64,000 nucleotides of DNA from Pseudomonas sp. MYb118 (GTDB taxonomy: Bacteria > Pseudomonadota > Gammaproteobacteria > Pseudomonadales > Pseudomonadaceae). A program made the translations under genes and the position numbers. Where the stretch lies: the NCBI RefSeq assembly GCF_040947875.1, contig NZ_JBFRXN010000001.1, positions 806,001-870,000 of the forward strand, in the 5' to 3' direction. Shown piece after piece: positions 16,715 to 28,493 of this stretch; within the stretch, counting starts at the first letter, position 1, and each line of letters opens with the position of its first letter. The notes under the pieces were generated by a model that was given only the letters and a program-made list of their open reading frames with translations, did no database searches and was not told where the DNA came from.

Positions 16715-18766
16715 ATGACGGCAGCGCAGAAAAACCACGTGGACTGGCTGGTCGAACAATCAATGCTGCATGCCGCCCGGCAGCGGGCCAAACTCTATTC
16801 GGGGCAGGGCCGGTTGTGGCAGCAGCCCTATGCGCAGACCCGCCCGCGTGATGCCTCGGCCCTGGCATCGGTGTGGTTCACCGCGTACCCGGCTTCGATC
16901 ATCACCCGCGAAAACGCCACGGTGCTCCAAGCCCTGGGCGACGAAGCGCTGTGGCATGCGCTGTCGAAGATCGGCATCCAGGGCATCCACAATGGCCCGT
17001 TGAAAAAGTCCGGCGGCCTGCGTGGCACCGAGCACACGCCGACCATCGACGGCAATTTCGACCGCATCAGTTTCGACATCGACCCGCAACTGGGCACCGA
17101 AGCGCAGCTCCACGCCTTGACCCGCATGGCCGCCGCGCACAACGCGGTGATCGTCGACGACGTGATCCCGTCGCACACCGGCAAGGGCGCCGATTTTCGT
17201 CTGGCCGAGATGGCCTACGAGGACTATCCGGGGCTCTACCACATGGTGGAAATCCGCGAGGAAGACTGGCCGTTGCTGCCTGAAGTCGCCGAAGGCCGCG
17301 ATGCGCAGAACCTCAGCCCGCAGCAGGTCGATGTGCTGCGCGACAAGCATTACATCGTCGGCCAGTTGCAACGGGTGATCTTCTTCGAGCCCGGGGTCAA
17401 GGAAACCGACTGGAGCGCGACCCCCATTGTCATCGGCGTCGATGGCAAACCGCGGCGCTGGGTTTACCTGCATTACTTCAAGGAAGGGCAGCCGTCGCTG
17501 AACTGGCTGGACCCCAGCTTTGCCGCGCAGCAGATGATCATCGGCGATGCGCTGCACGCCGTTGACGTGATGGGCGCGAAGATCCTGCGCCTGGACGCCA
17601 ACGGCTTCCTCGGCGTGGAGCGCAAGCTCGATGGCACGGCCTGGTCGGAAAGCCATCCGCTGTCGATCACCGGCAACCAGCTGCTCGCCGGGGCGATTCG
17701 CAAGGCTGGCGGTTTCAGCTTCCAGGAGCTGAACCTGACCGTCGACGACATCGCCGCCATGTCCCACGGCGGCGCCGACCTGTCCTACGACTTCATCACC
17801 CGCCCGGCCTACCAGCACGCGCTGCTGATGGGCGACGCCGAGTTCCTGCGCCTGATGCTGCGCCAGATGCACAACCTGGGCATTGATCCGGGCTCGCTGA
17901 TCCATGCCTTGCAGAACCACGACGAACTGACCCTGGAGCTGGTGCATTTCTGGACCCTGCACGCCCACGACACCTTTCTTTATCAAGGGCAGACGTTCCC
18001 CGGCAACATCCTGCGCGAGCACATTCGCGAGCAGATGTACGAACGCCTGGCCGGCGAGCATGCGCCCTACAACCTGAAGTTCGTCACCAACGGCGTGTCC
18101 TGCACCACCGCCAGCATCATCACCGCCGCGCTGGGCATTCGCGACCTCGATGCAATCACCGAGGCGGACATCCAGCAGATCCGCCAGATTCACCTGCTGC
18201 TGGTGATGTACAACGCCATGCAGCCGGGGGTGTTCGCCTTGTCCGGCTGGGACCTGGTGGGGGCGTTGCCGCTGCCGGCGGAGCAGGTCGCCGACCTGAT
18301 GCTCGATGGCGATACCCGCTGGATTCACCGCGGCGCCTACGACCTGGTTGACCTCAACCCGCAGGCGCAGGTGTCGGAGGGGCAGATGCCGCGGGCGCAA
18401 ACCCTGTACGGCAGCCTGACCGAGCAGTTGCAGGACCCGGACTCTTTCGCCTCGCAGTTGCAGCGCATCCTCGCCGCACGGCGCGCCTACGACATTGCCG
18501 CGAGCCGGCAGATCCTGGTACCGGACGTCGAGCATCCGGCGCTGCTGGTCATGGTGCATGAATTGCCGGCGGGCAAGGGCACGCAGATCACCGCGCTGAA
18601 CTTCGGCGCCACGGCGATCACTGAAACCCTGCAACTGCCCAGCATTGCACCGGGGCCGGTGGTCGACATCATCAATGAGCGGGTGGAAGGGGATCTGACG
18701 GCGGAGGGTGAGTTCACCATCTGCCTGGAGGCTTACGAGGGGCTGGCGCTGCGGGTGGTCATCTGA
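16715..18766 (+). CDS. treS: Trehalose synthase (maltose alpha-D-glucosyltransferase), GH13
   Basis: 683 residues starting [20 protein letters not shown], with a strong AGGAGAGG site before the ATG at 16715. It interconverts maltose and trehalose. Catalytic residues of the (beta/alpha)8 barrel are D294 in RLDANGF, E338 in SFQELNL and D403 in QNHDEL. Sequence and length resemble the P. stutzeri CJ38 trehalose synthase rather than the TreS-maltokinase fusion common elsewhere in Pseudomonas; no maltokinase, treY or treZ is nearby. Likely contributes to osmotic or desiccation tolerance. High confidence in the family; direction of flux in the cell is not evident. Confidence 0.92.
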   Translation: MTAAQKNHVDWLVEQSMLHAARQRAKLYSGQGRLWQQPYAQTRPRDASALASVWFTAYPASIITRENATVLQALGDEALWHALSKIGIQGIHNGPLKKSGGLRGTEHTPTIDGNFDRISFDIDPQLGTEAQLHALTRMAAAHNAVIVDDVIPSHTGKGADFRLAEMAYEDYPGLYHMVEIREEDWPLLPEVAEGRDAQNLSPQQVDVLRDKHYIVGQLQRVIFFEPGVKETDWSATPIVIGVDGKPRRWVYLHYFKEGQPSLNWLDPSFAAQQMIIGDALHAVDVMGAKILRLDANGFLGVERKLDGTAWSESHPLSITGNQLLAGAIRKAGGFSFQELNLTVDDIAAMSHGGADLSYDFITRPAYQHALLMGDAEFLRLMLRQMHNLGIDPGSLIHALQNHDELTLELVHFWTLHAHDTFLYQGQTFPGNILREHIREQMYERLAGEHAPYNLKFVTNGVSCTTASIITAALGIRDLDAITEADIQQIRQIHLLLVMYNAMQPGVFALSGWDLVGALPLPAEQVADLMLDGDTRWIHRGAYDLVDLNPQAQVSEGQMPRAQTLYGSLTEQLQDPDSFASQLQRILAARRAYDIAASRQILVPDVEHPALLVMVHELPAGKGTQITALNFGATAITETLQLPSIAPGPVVDIINERVEGDLTAEGEFTICLEAYEGLALRVVI

Positions 18767-18856
18767 TCCGTATTTTCCTGTGTGATCTGCGCCTGTTATG
18801 TACGGGCGCTGCGGCTCACAATGGGGCCACGAATCACAGCTAACCAGGAGGCCGTC

Positions 18857-18940
18857 ATGGCCAAGATGTCTCTGTTCCTCGGCGGGTTTCTCGTACTGAC
18901 CCTGTTAATTGGCGCGCTGGCGACGATCTCTCCGGTTTGA
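18857..18940 (+). CDS. Small membrane peptide of 27 residues
   Basis: An ATG at 18857 follows a near-perfect AGGAGG ribosome site and opens a 27-codon frame with a single hydrophobic helix (LFLGGFLVLTLLIGALATI) and a short polar start. The strong site and the clean membrane profile suggest a real single-pass small protein. No function can be assigned. It stands alone between treS and a REP pair. Confidence 0.6.
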   Translation: MAKMSLFLGGFLVLTLLIGALATISPV

Positions 18941-18967
18941 TTTGCTGACGCCTTGACTGCACTCAAA

Positions 18968-19069
18968 CTGTGGGAGCGAGCCTGCTCGCGATGAGGGTGA
19001 ACGATAACGCGCAGAGTCAGACAGCTCGCGTTGTTAGTGAGTCCATCGCGAGCAGGCTCGCTCCCACAG
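18968..19069. repeat. REP pair (REPIN), G subtype
   Basis: Arms TGTGGGAGCGAGCCTGCTCG and the inverted GAGCAGGCTCGCTCCCACA, with a loop of about 60 bases, longer than most others in the window. Confidence 0.95.
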
Positions 19070-19080
19070 ATAAAGCAGAT

Positions 19081-19109
19081 ACAACGCCTCCAGCGAGGAG
19101 GCGTTGTTT
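19081..19109 (-). terminator. Terminator hairpin downstream of katG
   Basis: 10-bp perfect stem ACAACGCCTC / GAGGCGTTGT with a 7-base loop, 8 bases past the katG stop. The T run is short on both strands, so efficiency is uncertain. Confidence 0.6.
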
Positions 19110-19116
19110 CAAGTCA

Positions 19117-21801
<2,685 letters not shown>

Positions 21802-23784
21802 ATGCCTAATCGCTCCTTGCACTTCAAGTTATTCTGGACGGCTCTGATCGGAACCGTCGTCGTCATGGCCCTGTTGCTGGGCTCTATCGCTTACATCGCT
21901 TATGGCAACTCGGTAAAGGATTCCACCGCGCTGGTCGACACCATCGTCAAGGCCAATGCCAAGGAAGTCGAGGTCGAACTGGGCGTCGGTTTCACCGTGG
22001 CCGAATCGCTGGCCAGCGCTGCGACCGCGATGCAGCAACAGCGGGTCGAGCGCAAGTCGGCCGACGCCGTAACCCGCCAGATGCTGGAGGCCAACCCGCA
22101 ATTGCTGGGCCTGGGCCAGTACTGGGAGCCCAACGCGTTCGACGGCAAGGACAGTGAGTTCGTCAACCAGCCCAACCACGATGCTACCGGCCGTTTCCTC
22201 ACCTACTGGAACCGTGGCAGTGGTTCGGTGAAGTCTGAAGTGCTGGTCGGTTATGTGCCGGAGAACGCCGACAACCAGTATTACTACCGACCGTTGAAAA
22301 GCCGCCAGCCCTGGGCGTCCGAACCCTATGTCTACAGCACCGGCAATGGCCAGAAAACCCTGCTGGTGTCGATCGTCGCGCCGCTGTTGCAGGACGGCAA
22401 GGCGGTGGGGGTCGCGGGCGTCGACATTCCCCTGGAAAGCATCAAGAAGCAACTGGCCAGGATCGACGCTTACAAAGGTTACGGTGCGTTGATCTCCACC
22501 GACGGCCTGTACGCCAGCCATCCGGACGACAAGCGCCTGGGCGAGCCGGCCGACGACCTGCCGAGCGCTGCGAAAGAGGCGATCAAGGCCGGGCAGCCCT
22601 ACAGCTTCCAGCACGATGGCTGGGGCTACGTGCTGCGACCGGTGCACATCGGCAAGGCCCCCAATAACTGGGCCCTGATGGTGGCCTATCCGCTGGCCGA
22701 GGCCATGGCCGGGATCAACCACTTTCTCTGGACGGCGGTGATCATCGGCCTGGTGGCGCTGCTGGTGCTGGCCGTTGTGCTGTGGCATTTGCTGGCCTGG
22801 CAGATCCGTCCGTTGTCGGGCTTGACCACCGGCATCCAGGCCTGGGGAGGCGAGCTGGGCTTGCGCTTCGAGCAACGCAGCGGCGATGAAACCGGCAAGC
22901 TCGCCGGTGCATTCAACCAGTTCATCCAGCGCCTGGGCGATCTGGTCGGTTCGATCCGCCACAGCAGCGGCGCGCTGATGCAAATCTCCGATCACCTGGG
23001 CGATACCACCCAGGCGGTGGCCGAGCGGGCCACGTCGCAACACACCGCCACCGAGGAAATGGCCAGCGGCGTCACCGCCCTGGCGCACTCGGTGACCGAG
23101 ATGTCGCAACAGGCCGAAGACGTCGAGCAACTGGCGCGCAACACCGAAGAGCTGACCAAGCACATCGCTGGCGACATGAGCCAGACCCTGGCCGGTATCA
23201 ACCACATCGACCAGACCATGGACGTCGTCGCCGGCGCCGTGGGCGACCTGGAAAAACGCTCGCAGCAGATCGCCGGAATCATCGCGGTGATCCGCAGCAT
23301 CGCCGACCAGACCAACCTGCTGGCGCTGAACGCGGCGATCGAGGCGGCGCGGGCAGGGGAGCAGGGTCGTGGTTTCGCCGTGGTGGCCGATGAAGTGCGG
23401 CAACTGGCCGAACGCACCAGCCGCTCCACCGGTGAAATCGGCGAGATGATCGGCGCCATCGGCTCGGACGTGCGCAACACCGTGGCCAATGTCCAGCAGG
23501 TCGGCGAAGCGGTGCGCGAAGGCGTGGTGCAACTGACCACCTCGGCCGAAGGCGTCGAGCAGATTCGCCAGCATGCCCAGGATATTCTCACGCGTATCAG
23601 CGAAGTGGCGCGCCAGACCCAGAGCCAGGCGGCGACCGGCGAGCAGTTGTCGGTGGCGATCCAGGGTGTCAGCCGCATTTCCGAACAGAACGACCAGGCG
23701 ATCCGCAGCCTGCTCGATCAGTCGGTGCGATTGCGTGATCAGGCCGGTTCCCTGAACCAGCAACTGACTCAGTTCAGGGATTGA
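21802..23784 (+). CDS. Methyl-accepting chemotaxis protein with dCACHE-type periplasmic domain
   Basis: 660 residues from the ATG at 21802, preceded by GAGA at good spacing; an ATG two codons upstream is an alternative. Membrane helix 1 spans about residues 10-32, then a periplasmic domain of about 260 residues with the double-CACHE pattern (QPWASEPYVYSTGNGQKT), helix 2 (AVIIGLVALLVLAVVLWHLL), a HAMP region and the signalling hairpin with the conserved tip IADQTNLLALNAAIEAARAG. No C-terminal CheR-docking pentapeptide is seen. Ligand not inferable; the pocket does not clearly match the amino-acid-binding consensus. Confidence 0.93.
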   Translation: MPNRSLHFKLFWTALIGTVVVMALLLGSIAYIAYGNSVKDSTALVDTIVKANAKEVEVELGVGFTVAESLASAATAMQQQRVERKSADAVTRQMLEANPQLLGLGQYWEPNAFDGKDSEFVNQPNHDATGRFLTYWNRGSGSVKSEVLVGYVPENADNQYYYRPLKSRQPWASEPYVYSTGNGQKTLLVSIVAPLLQDGKAVGVAGVDIPLESIKKQLARIDAYKGYGALISTDGLYASHPDDKRLGEPADDLPSAAKEAIKAGQPYSFQHDGWGYVLRPVHIGKAPNNWALMVAYPLAEAMAGINHFLWTAVIIGLVALLVLAVVLWHLLAWQIRPLSGLTTGIQAWGGELGLRFEQRSGDETGKLAGAFNQFIQRLGDLVGSIRHSSGALMQISDHLGDTTQAVAERATSQHTATEEMASGVTALAHSVTEMSQQAEDVEQLARNTEELTKHIAGDMSQTLAGINHIDQTMDVVAGAVGDLEKRSQQIAGIIAVIRSIADQTNLLALNAAIEAARAGEQGRGFAVVADEVRQLAERTSRSTGEIGEMIGAIGSDVRNTVANVQQVGEAVREGVVQLTTSAEGVEQIRQHAQDILTRISEVARQTQSQAATGEQLSVAIQGVSRISEQNDQAIRSLLDQSVRLRDQAGSLNQQLTQFRD

Positions 23785-23792
23785 GTCGATGG

Positions 23793-23819
23793 CGGAGGCT
23801 GCGCCGGCCGCAGCCTCCG
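23793..23819. terminator. Bidirectional terminator between convergent genes
   Basis: 11-bp perfect stem CGGAGGCTGCG / CGCAGCCTCCG with loop CCGGC in the 45-base gap between the chemoreceptor and porin stop codons. T-rich TTCTCTCC follows on the plus strand. Confidence 0.75.
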
Positions 23820-23829
23820 TTCTCTCCTG

Positions 23830-25137
23830 TTACAACAGCGGGATGCTGTAGCTGACGATCAGGCGGTTCTGATCCTGATTGCGGCTCGCCTCGCTGTTGG
23901 ACTTGCCGTTGCGCCAGCCAAACCCCACCCCCTTGAGTGCACCGGACTGGATCGTGTAATCCAGGCTGAAGTCGCGCTCCCATTCCTTCTGGGTGTTGCC
24001 CGTGGTGGTCTTGATGTTGTCGCCACTGAGGTAGATCACCGACGCTTTCAAACCCGGCAGGCCAACCGCGGCAAAGTCATACGCATACTGGCCGAACGCG
24101 GTGCGTTCACCGGCGCGGGTGAAGGTCTGGATCAGGCGGTCGGTGTACAGGTAAAGACTGACACCTCCGGCACCCTTGTCCGCCAGGCCACCCTGGTTGA
24201 GTTGAGTGAAACCGCTGCCGCTGGACACGCTCTGGTAACCGGCGGTGAACGCATGGGCACCGAGGCTGTAAATCAGCGCGGCGCTCCAGGTGCGGTTGTC
24301 GATTTCGCCATCATTGCCGTCGGTATAGCCGCTGATCCGGTAGCCCGCAGTGCCCGAGCCGTTCTTGCCGGACGAATCGGTGCGGAAGTAGCGCAGGTCG
24401 GTTTTCAGCGATTGATTGTCCGCAATCGTCAACGTGTGCAGCAGGCCGAAAAACTGTTGGGTGTAGTAGTCGTCCAGGTGGGCGTAGTAGTACTGGGCGG
24501 TCAGGTCGCGGGTGATTTTCCAGTCGCCACCGGCAAAGTCGAACGCGTTGCTTTCCCGGGTGCCGCCGGTCGCCGCCAGCCCGGTCTGATCGCTGGAACC
24601 GCGGCCGGTGGCGTGTTCGATGCGCCCGCCGGTGAGGGTCAGGTCCTTGAACTCGCTGGAGGTGATCTGCCCGCCCTCGAAGGTCTGGGGCAGCAGGCGG
24701 CCGTCGTTGGACACCAGGATCGGCAGTTTCAGCATCAGCGTACCCAGGCGCAGCTCGGTTTTCGACACCCTGACCTTGCCGGTCAGGCCCAGGCGGCTCC
24801 ACTCATCCACGGCGCTGTCGTCGCTGTCCGACGGGATCATGCTGCTGCCGACATGGCGCCCCTTGCGGCTGTCCAGGGTCACGCCCATCAGCCCCAGCGC
24901 ATCGACACCCACACCGATGGTGCCGTCGGTGTAGCCCGACTTGAAATCGAGCAGGAAGCCCTGGGCCCATTCTTCGGTTTTCGACGGGGCCGCCGGGCCG
25001 TCGCGGTTGTCGTTGTTGAAGTAGAAATTCTTCAGCCCCAGTGTCGCCTTGCTGTCGCGCAAAAAGTCCGCGTGCGCCTGGCCGCCGAGGGTCATGGCGC
25101 CCAGGGCCAGGGTGATAACGGTGTACTTGCTGCTCAT
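23830..25137 (-). CDS. OprD-family outer-membrane porin
   Basis: 435 residues from the ATG at 25137; the frame upstream of it is GC-rich readthrough. Signal peptide MSSKYTVITLALGAMTLGGQAHA, then DFLRDSKATLGLKNFYFNND, the characteristic OprD start in which a short N-terminal strand is followed by RNFYFN-like residues. The protein ends in a beta strand, as in outer-membrane proteins. OprD-family pores (OccD/OccK) let small acids or amino acids enter. Substrate unknown; the neighbour is the secreted PPC protein. Confidence 0.93.
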   Translation of the reverse strand: MSSKYTVITLALGAMTLGGQAHADFLRDSKATLGLKNFYFNNDNRDGPAAPSKTEEWAQGFLLDFKSGYTDGTIGVGVDALGLMGVTLDSRKGRHVGSSMIPSDSDDSAVDEWSRLGLTGKVRVSKTELRLGTLMLKLPILVSNDGRLLPQTFEGGQITSSEFKDLTLTGGRIEHATGRGSSDQTGLAATGGTRESNAFDFAGGDWKITRDLTAQYYYAHLDDYYTQQFFGLLHTLTIADNQSLKTDLRYFRTDSSGKNGSGTAGYRISGYTDGNDGEIDNRTWSAALIYSLGAHAFTAGYQSVSSGSGFTQLNQGGLADKGAGGVSLYLYTDRLIQTFTRAGERTAFGQYAYDFAAVGLPGLKASVIYLSGDNIKTTTGNTQKEWERDFSLDYTIQSGALKGVGFGWRNGKSNSEASRNQDQNRLIVSYSIPLL

Positions 25138-25223
25138 GTAAAACGCCCCATTTTCTTGTAGTTGGATTCGGGAGGGTGACTCCCGCCGGCCGATGCGCGG
25201 GCGGCGGGAGCGAGGTATTCGGC

Positions 25224-25796
25224 TCAGATCCCCAGCACGTTGGCGCCGATGCACGGGTCAATGCCGCGTTCCAGGCGACGCGGGTGGACGATCACGGTGA
25301 TCTCCATCGAACCGGTGGTCACCTCGAAATCGAGGATGTGGCCACCGTAGGCTTGAAACGTGGCGTCGCCGGCGACACCGTGCATGTGGATCGACGGCTG
25401 ATCGTTTTTCCAGGCGAGCGAGCCGGTGATGCTGGCCATCTCGACGTTGTTCAGGAGCTTGGCGTCGAAGTCTTTCTTGTCCTTGTTCCAGAACCCGAAC
25501 TTGACGTTGCCGAAGCCGATCCCGCTGAGCGAGGCGCTGGGGATCTTTTCGGCGATGGCCAGTTTGGTCAGTTCCTGGAAGGCGTTGTCGCCCATGCGCA
25601 GCACCATCAGGTAGCCGGTGGGGGTCTTGGTGTAGCGCGGTGTGGTCGGGGTGGCACATTGCATGGGCGTTGTCGTCGCGGCGGATGTGGTTTCGGCCAG
25701 GGCCTGCGGGGTGCCGGTCGTGCCGACCAGCAAGGCGGCGGTCATGGCGAGCAGCAGTTTGCACAAGCGGTGTTGCGGGTGACGTTGAACGTGCAT
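25224..25796 (-). CDS. Exported PPC (DUF296)-domain protein
   Basis: 190 residues. A Sec signal (LCKLLLAMTAALLVGTTGTPQALA) precedes a PPC/DUF296 domain: GYLMVLRMGDNAFQEL, SASLSGIGFGNVKFGFWN, then IHMHGVAGDATFQAYGGHIL with the His-x-His pattern seen in prokaryotic members. PPC domains are usually cytoplasmic, as in plant AHL proteins or stand-alone bacterial trimers, so an exported copy is less usual. The leader holds AACAACAAAAA just before the ribosome site. It may form a pair with the downstream OprD porin, 86 bases away. Function unknown. Confidence 0.8.
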   Translation of the reverse strand: MHVQRHPQHRLCKLLLAMTAALLVGTTGTPQALAETTSAATTTPMQCATPTTPRYTKTPTGYLMVLRMGDNAFQELTKLAIAEKIPSASLSGIGFGNVKFGFWNKDKKDFDAKLLNNVEMASITGSLAWKNDQPSIHMHGVAGDATFQAYGGHILDFEVTTGSMEITVIVHPRRLERGIDPCIGANVLGI

Positions 25797-25874
25797 GGGA
25801 CTTCCTCGGTTTTTGTTGTTGTGGGTGACAGCGGTGGAGCGGTGCAGACCCTGTTTTCAGGGCGAGCAAACCCG

Positions 25875-25896
25875 GCGCCTGTCACTCGACAGGCGC
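25875..25896 (-). terminator. Hairpin at the end of the TRAP/CoA-transferase operon
   Basis: Perfect 9-bp stem GCGCCTGTC / GACAGGCGC with loop ACTC, about 30 bases past the stop codon of the semialdehyde dehydrogenase gene. Only three T follow on the minus strand, so it is a weak terminator or an mRNA 3' end. Confidence 0.5.
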
Positions 25897-25924
25897 GCGG
25901 ATGTGGGTGGAAACGGCTGGTGTG

Positions 25925-27502
25925 TTACAGCGCCTGGCGGTGACTGACGCCATCAACCAGCCGGGCGATGCCCAGCGGATTGGCGTTCTTCAGGGCGTCC
26001 GGCAACAGGCTGTCGGGGCAGTTCTGGAAACACACCGGGCGCAGGAAGCGGTCGATCGCCAGGGTGCCGACCGAGGTGCCGCGGGCATCCGAGGTGGCCG
26101 GGTAAGGCCCACCGTGCACCATGGCATCGCAGACTTCCACGCCGGTGGGGTAACCGTTGAACAGCACGCGCCCGACCTTCTGTTCCAGCAGCGACAGGAT
26201 CGGGTCCAGGCTAGCCAGGTCCGCGTCTTCGGCGATCAGCGTGGCGGTCAACTGGCCGCGCAAGCCGTGCAAGGCCTGCAGCAGTTCGGCGTGGTCGGCG
26301 ACTTCGACGATCAGGGTGGTCGGGCCGAACACCTCTTCCTGAAGCTGCTCATCGCCGTTGATCAACAGGCTGACATCGGCCTTGAACAACTGCGCCCGGG
26401 CCTGATTGCCCTGCTGCGCGCTGCCGGCCAGGTGCGTGATACCGGGATGTGCGTGCAGGTGTTCCAGGCCCTGGCAATAACTGTTCAGGGCGCCGACGTT
26501 GAGCATGGTTTGCGCCGGTTGTTGCTCGATCAGCATGCTCAAACGCTGCACAAAGTCACTGAATTGCGGTGAACGGATGCCCAGCACCAGACCGGGGTTG
26601 GTGCAGAACTGGCCCGCGCCCAACACCACCGATGTGCTCAGTTCGGCGGCGATCTGCTCGGCGCGAGCGTTCAACGCGGCGGGCATCAGCAGCACCGGGT
26701 TGATGCTGCTCATCTCGGCGAACACCGGGATCGGTTGCGCACGGGCTGCGGCCATGTCGCACAGGGCCCGACCGCCGCGCAGCGAACCGGTGAAGCCGAC
26801 CGCCTGAATCGCCGGATGCTTGACCAGCGCCTCGCCGACGCTGCCGTAGAGCAGGCTGAACACGCCGTCGGGCATTGCGGTTTTCTGCGCCGCGCGGGTA
26901 ATCGCATCGGCCACGTAATCGGCGGTCGCCATGTGCCCGCTGTGGGCCTTGAATACCACCGGGCAGCCGGCGGCGAGGGCCGAGGCGGTGTCACCGCCGG
27001 CGGTGGAGAAGGCCAGCGGGAAGTTGCTGGCGCCGAACACCGCGACCGGACCGAGCCCCGTGCGGTACTGGCGTAGGTCCGGGCGAGGCAAGGGTTGCCG
27101 CTGCGGCAGCGCGCGGTCGATGCGTGCACCGTAGAAATCACCCCGACGCAGCATGGTTGCGAACAGGCGCATCTGGCCGCTGGTGCGGGCCCGCTCACCC
27201 TGGATACGCCCGGCGGGCAGGGCGGTTTCCTGGCATACCAGCTGAATGAACGATTCGTCGAGGGCGTCCAGTTCGGCAGCGATGGCGTCGAGGAAGCCGG
27301 CACGGCGCTCGGCGGAAAAATTCCGGTAAACCGGGTAAGCCACCGCGGCAGCTTCGGCCGCGGCATTCACTTCCTCGTTCGTGGCCTGATGGAAGCGATA
27401 GGGCAGGGCTTCGCCAGTGCTGGCATCGTGGCTTTGCAGGGTATGGGTGCCCTTGGCCGAACGGGCGCCGGCGATGTAGTTGTGGCCTGAAACTTCAAAC
27501 AT
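25925..27502 (-). CDS. Alpha-ketoglutaric semialdehyde dehydrogenase-type aldehyde dehydrogenase
   Basis: 525 residues from the ATG at 27502, which has AGGAG before it. The form MFEVSGHNYIAGARSAKG, with catalytic cysteine in LGAGQFCTNPGLVLG and EMSSINPVLLMPAAL, is characteristic of the 2,5-dioxopentanoate dehydrogenase branch of ALDHs, which yields 2-oxoglutarate in pentose, glucarate and hydroxyproline breakdown. No sugar-acid dehydratase is nearby, so another semialdehyde could be the true substrate. Last gene of a long leftward operon. Confidence 0.88.
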   Translation of the reverse strand: MFEVSGHNYIAGARSAKGTHTLQSHDASTGEALPYRFHQATNEEVNAAAEAAAVAYPVYRNFSAERRAGFLDAIAAELDALDESFIQLVCQETALPAGRIQGERARTSGQMRLFATMLRRGDFYGARIDRALPQRQPLPRPDLRQYRTGLGPVAVFGASNFPLAFSTAGGDTASALAAGCPVVFKAHSGHMATADYVADAITRAAQKTAMPDGVFSLLYGSVGEALVKHPAIQAVGFTGSLRGGRALCDMAAARAQPIPVFAEMSSINPVLLMPAALNARAEQIAAELSTSVVLGAGQFCTNPGLVLGIRSPQFSDFVQRLSMLIEQQPAQTMLNVGALNSYCQGLEHLHAHPGITHLAGSAQQGNQARAQLFKADVSLLINGDEQLQEEVFGPTTLIVEVADHAELLQALHGLRGQLTATLIAEDADLASLDPILSLLEQKVGRVLFNGYPTGVEVCDAMVHGGPYPATSDARGTSVGTLAIDRFLRPVCFQNCPDSLLPDALKNANPLGIARLVDGVSHRQAL

Positions 27503-27533
27503 GTTGGACTCCTGATAAAGACTGCAGGTCGGC

Positions 27534-28493
27534 TCAAGCGAGCCGGTAGATACGCCGGGCGTTGTCATGGAACAGGGCCAGCCGCTCGCTGCGGGGACGG
27601 GACCTGACGAGGTGCTTGAAACCGTCGAACACCTCGCTGAGGCTGTTCACCACGCCATCGACCGGGTAATTGCTGGCGAAGGCGCAGCGGCTGACGTCGA
27701 AGATCGAGATCGCGTCGTCGACCACCCTGCGGTTGGCCTCGACGGGCCAGGCCTGGCCAGGGATGCAGATGCCGGAAATCTTCAGTACGACATTCGCCTC
27801 CCGCGCCAGCAGCGCCAGGTTGTCGCGCCAGCCGGCCAGGCCAGCTTCGCTGCGGTCGGCCGGCAAGGCGGTGTGATTGACCACGATGGGCACGTCGGGA
27901 AAGTCCCGCGCCAGTTCGGCGGCTTCCGGCAGGTGCCACCACGGTGCTTGCAACTCGAAGTGCAGGCCGTGCTGCGCCAGTTGCGCGTAACCCTCGCGCC
28001 AGCGCGGATCACGCATCGAACCGGCGGCGACGAAGTCCGCCCGCCAGTGTTCATAGGTGGTCACCGTCGGCTTGTGGCGAATGCCCCGCACCAGCGGGTG
28101 AGCGCCGTACAGGCGCAGCAGTTCGCCGATGTCCGCGCGATCGAGCCAGGCCTGTGCGACCATGGCGCCGATGCTGGCTTCCTCTCGCGCCAGTGCCTCG
28201 ACGAAGGTCAGTTCAGCGGCGGGTGTCGCCGGGTCCCATTCGCCTTCGATGACCACCGTTTGCACCACGCGATGATGGCCGGCCAGGCGCTGGTAGTCCG
28301 CGGGCAGGAAATTGCGGCAGATCGACGAGTAATCGCCATAGCGGAAGGGCCGCAACGGACGGTCGTTCAACCAGGGGTAATAATGGTTTTCGACGTCGAA
28401 GTAGTGTTGGTGCGCATCGACGATGGGCAGGTCCGCGTCGTCGCCACTGGCGAGAAAACGCGCGCGCCAGTCGATGGCGGCAAGATCATTCAT
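27534..28493 (-). CDS. Amidohydrolase-superfamily protein (COG3618 lactonase-like), copy 1
   Basis: 319 residues from the ATG at 28493, overlapping the upstream paralogue by 8 bases (ATGAATGA). The metal-binding start VDAHQHYFDVENHYYPWLND, later IRHKPT and a late FASNYPVDG identify the amidohydrolase_2 family that includes L-fuconolactonase and 2-pyrone-4,6-dicarboxylate lactonase. Likely hydrolyses a lactone or a C-C or amide bond of an intermediate. Clearly related to the next gene upstream. Substrate unknown. Confidence 0.88.
   Translation of the reverse strand: MNDLAAIDWRARFLASGDDADLPIVDAHQHYFDVENHYYPWLNDRPLRPFRYGDYSSICRNFLPADYQRLAGHHRVVQTVVIEGEWDPATPAAELTFVEALAREEASIGAMVAQAWLDRADIGELLRLYGAHPLVRGIRHKPTVTTYEHWRADFVAAGSMRDPRWREGYAQLAQHGLHFELQAPWWHLPEAAELARDFPDVPIVVNHTALPADRSEAGLAGWRDNLALLAREANVVLKISGICIPGQAWPVEANRRVVDDAISIFDVSRCAFASNYPVDGVVNSLSEVFDGFKHLVRSRPRSERLALFHDNARRIYRLA

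Noticed and set aside
21802..23784. Amino-acid chemoreceptor of the PctA type
   Set aside because: The double-CACHE fold is likely, but the amino-acid-binding consensus is not clearly present.
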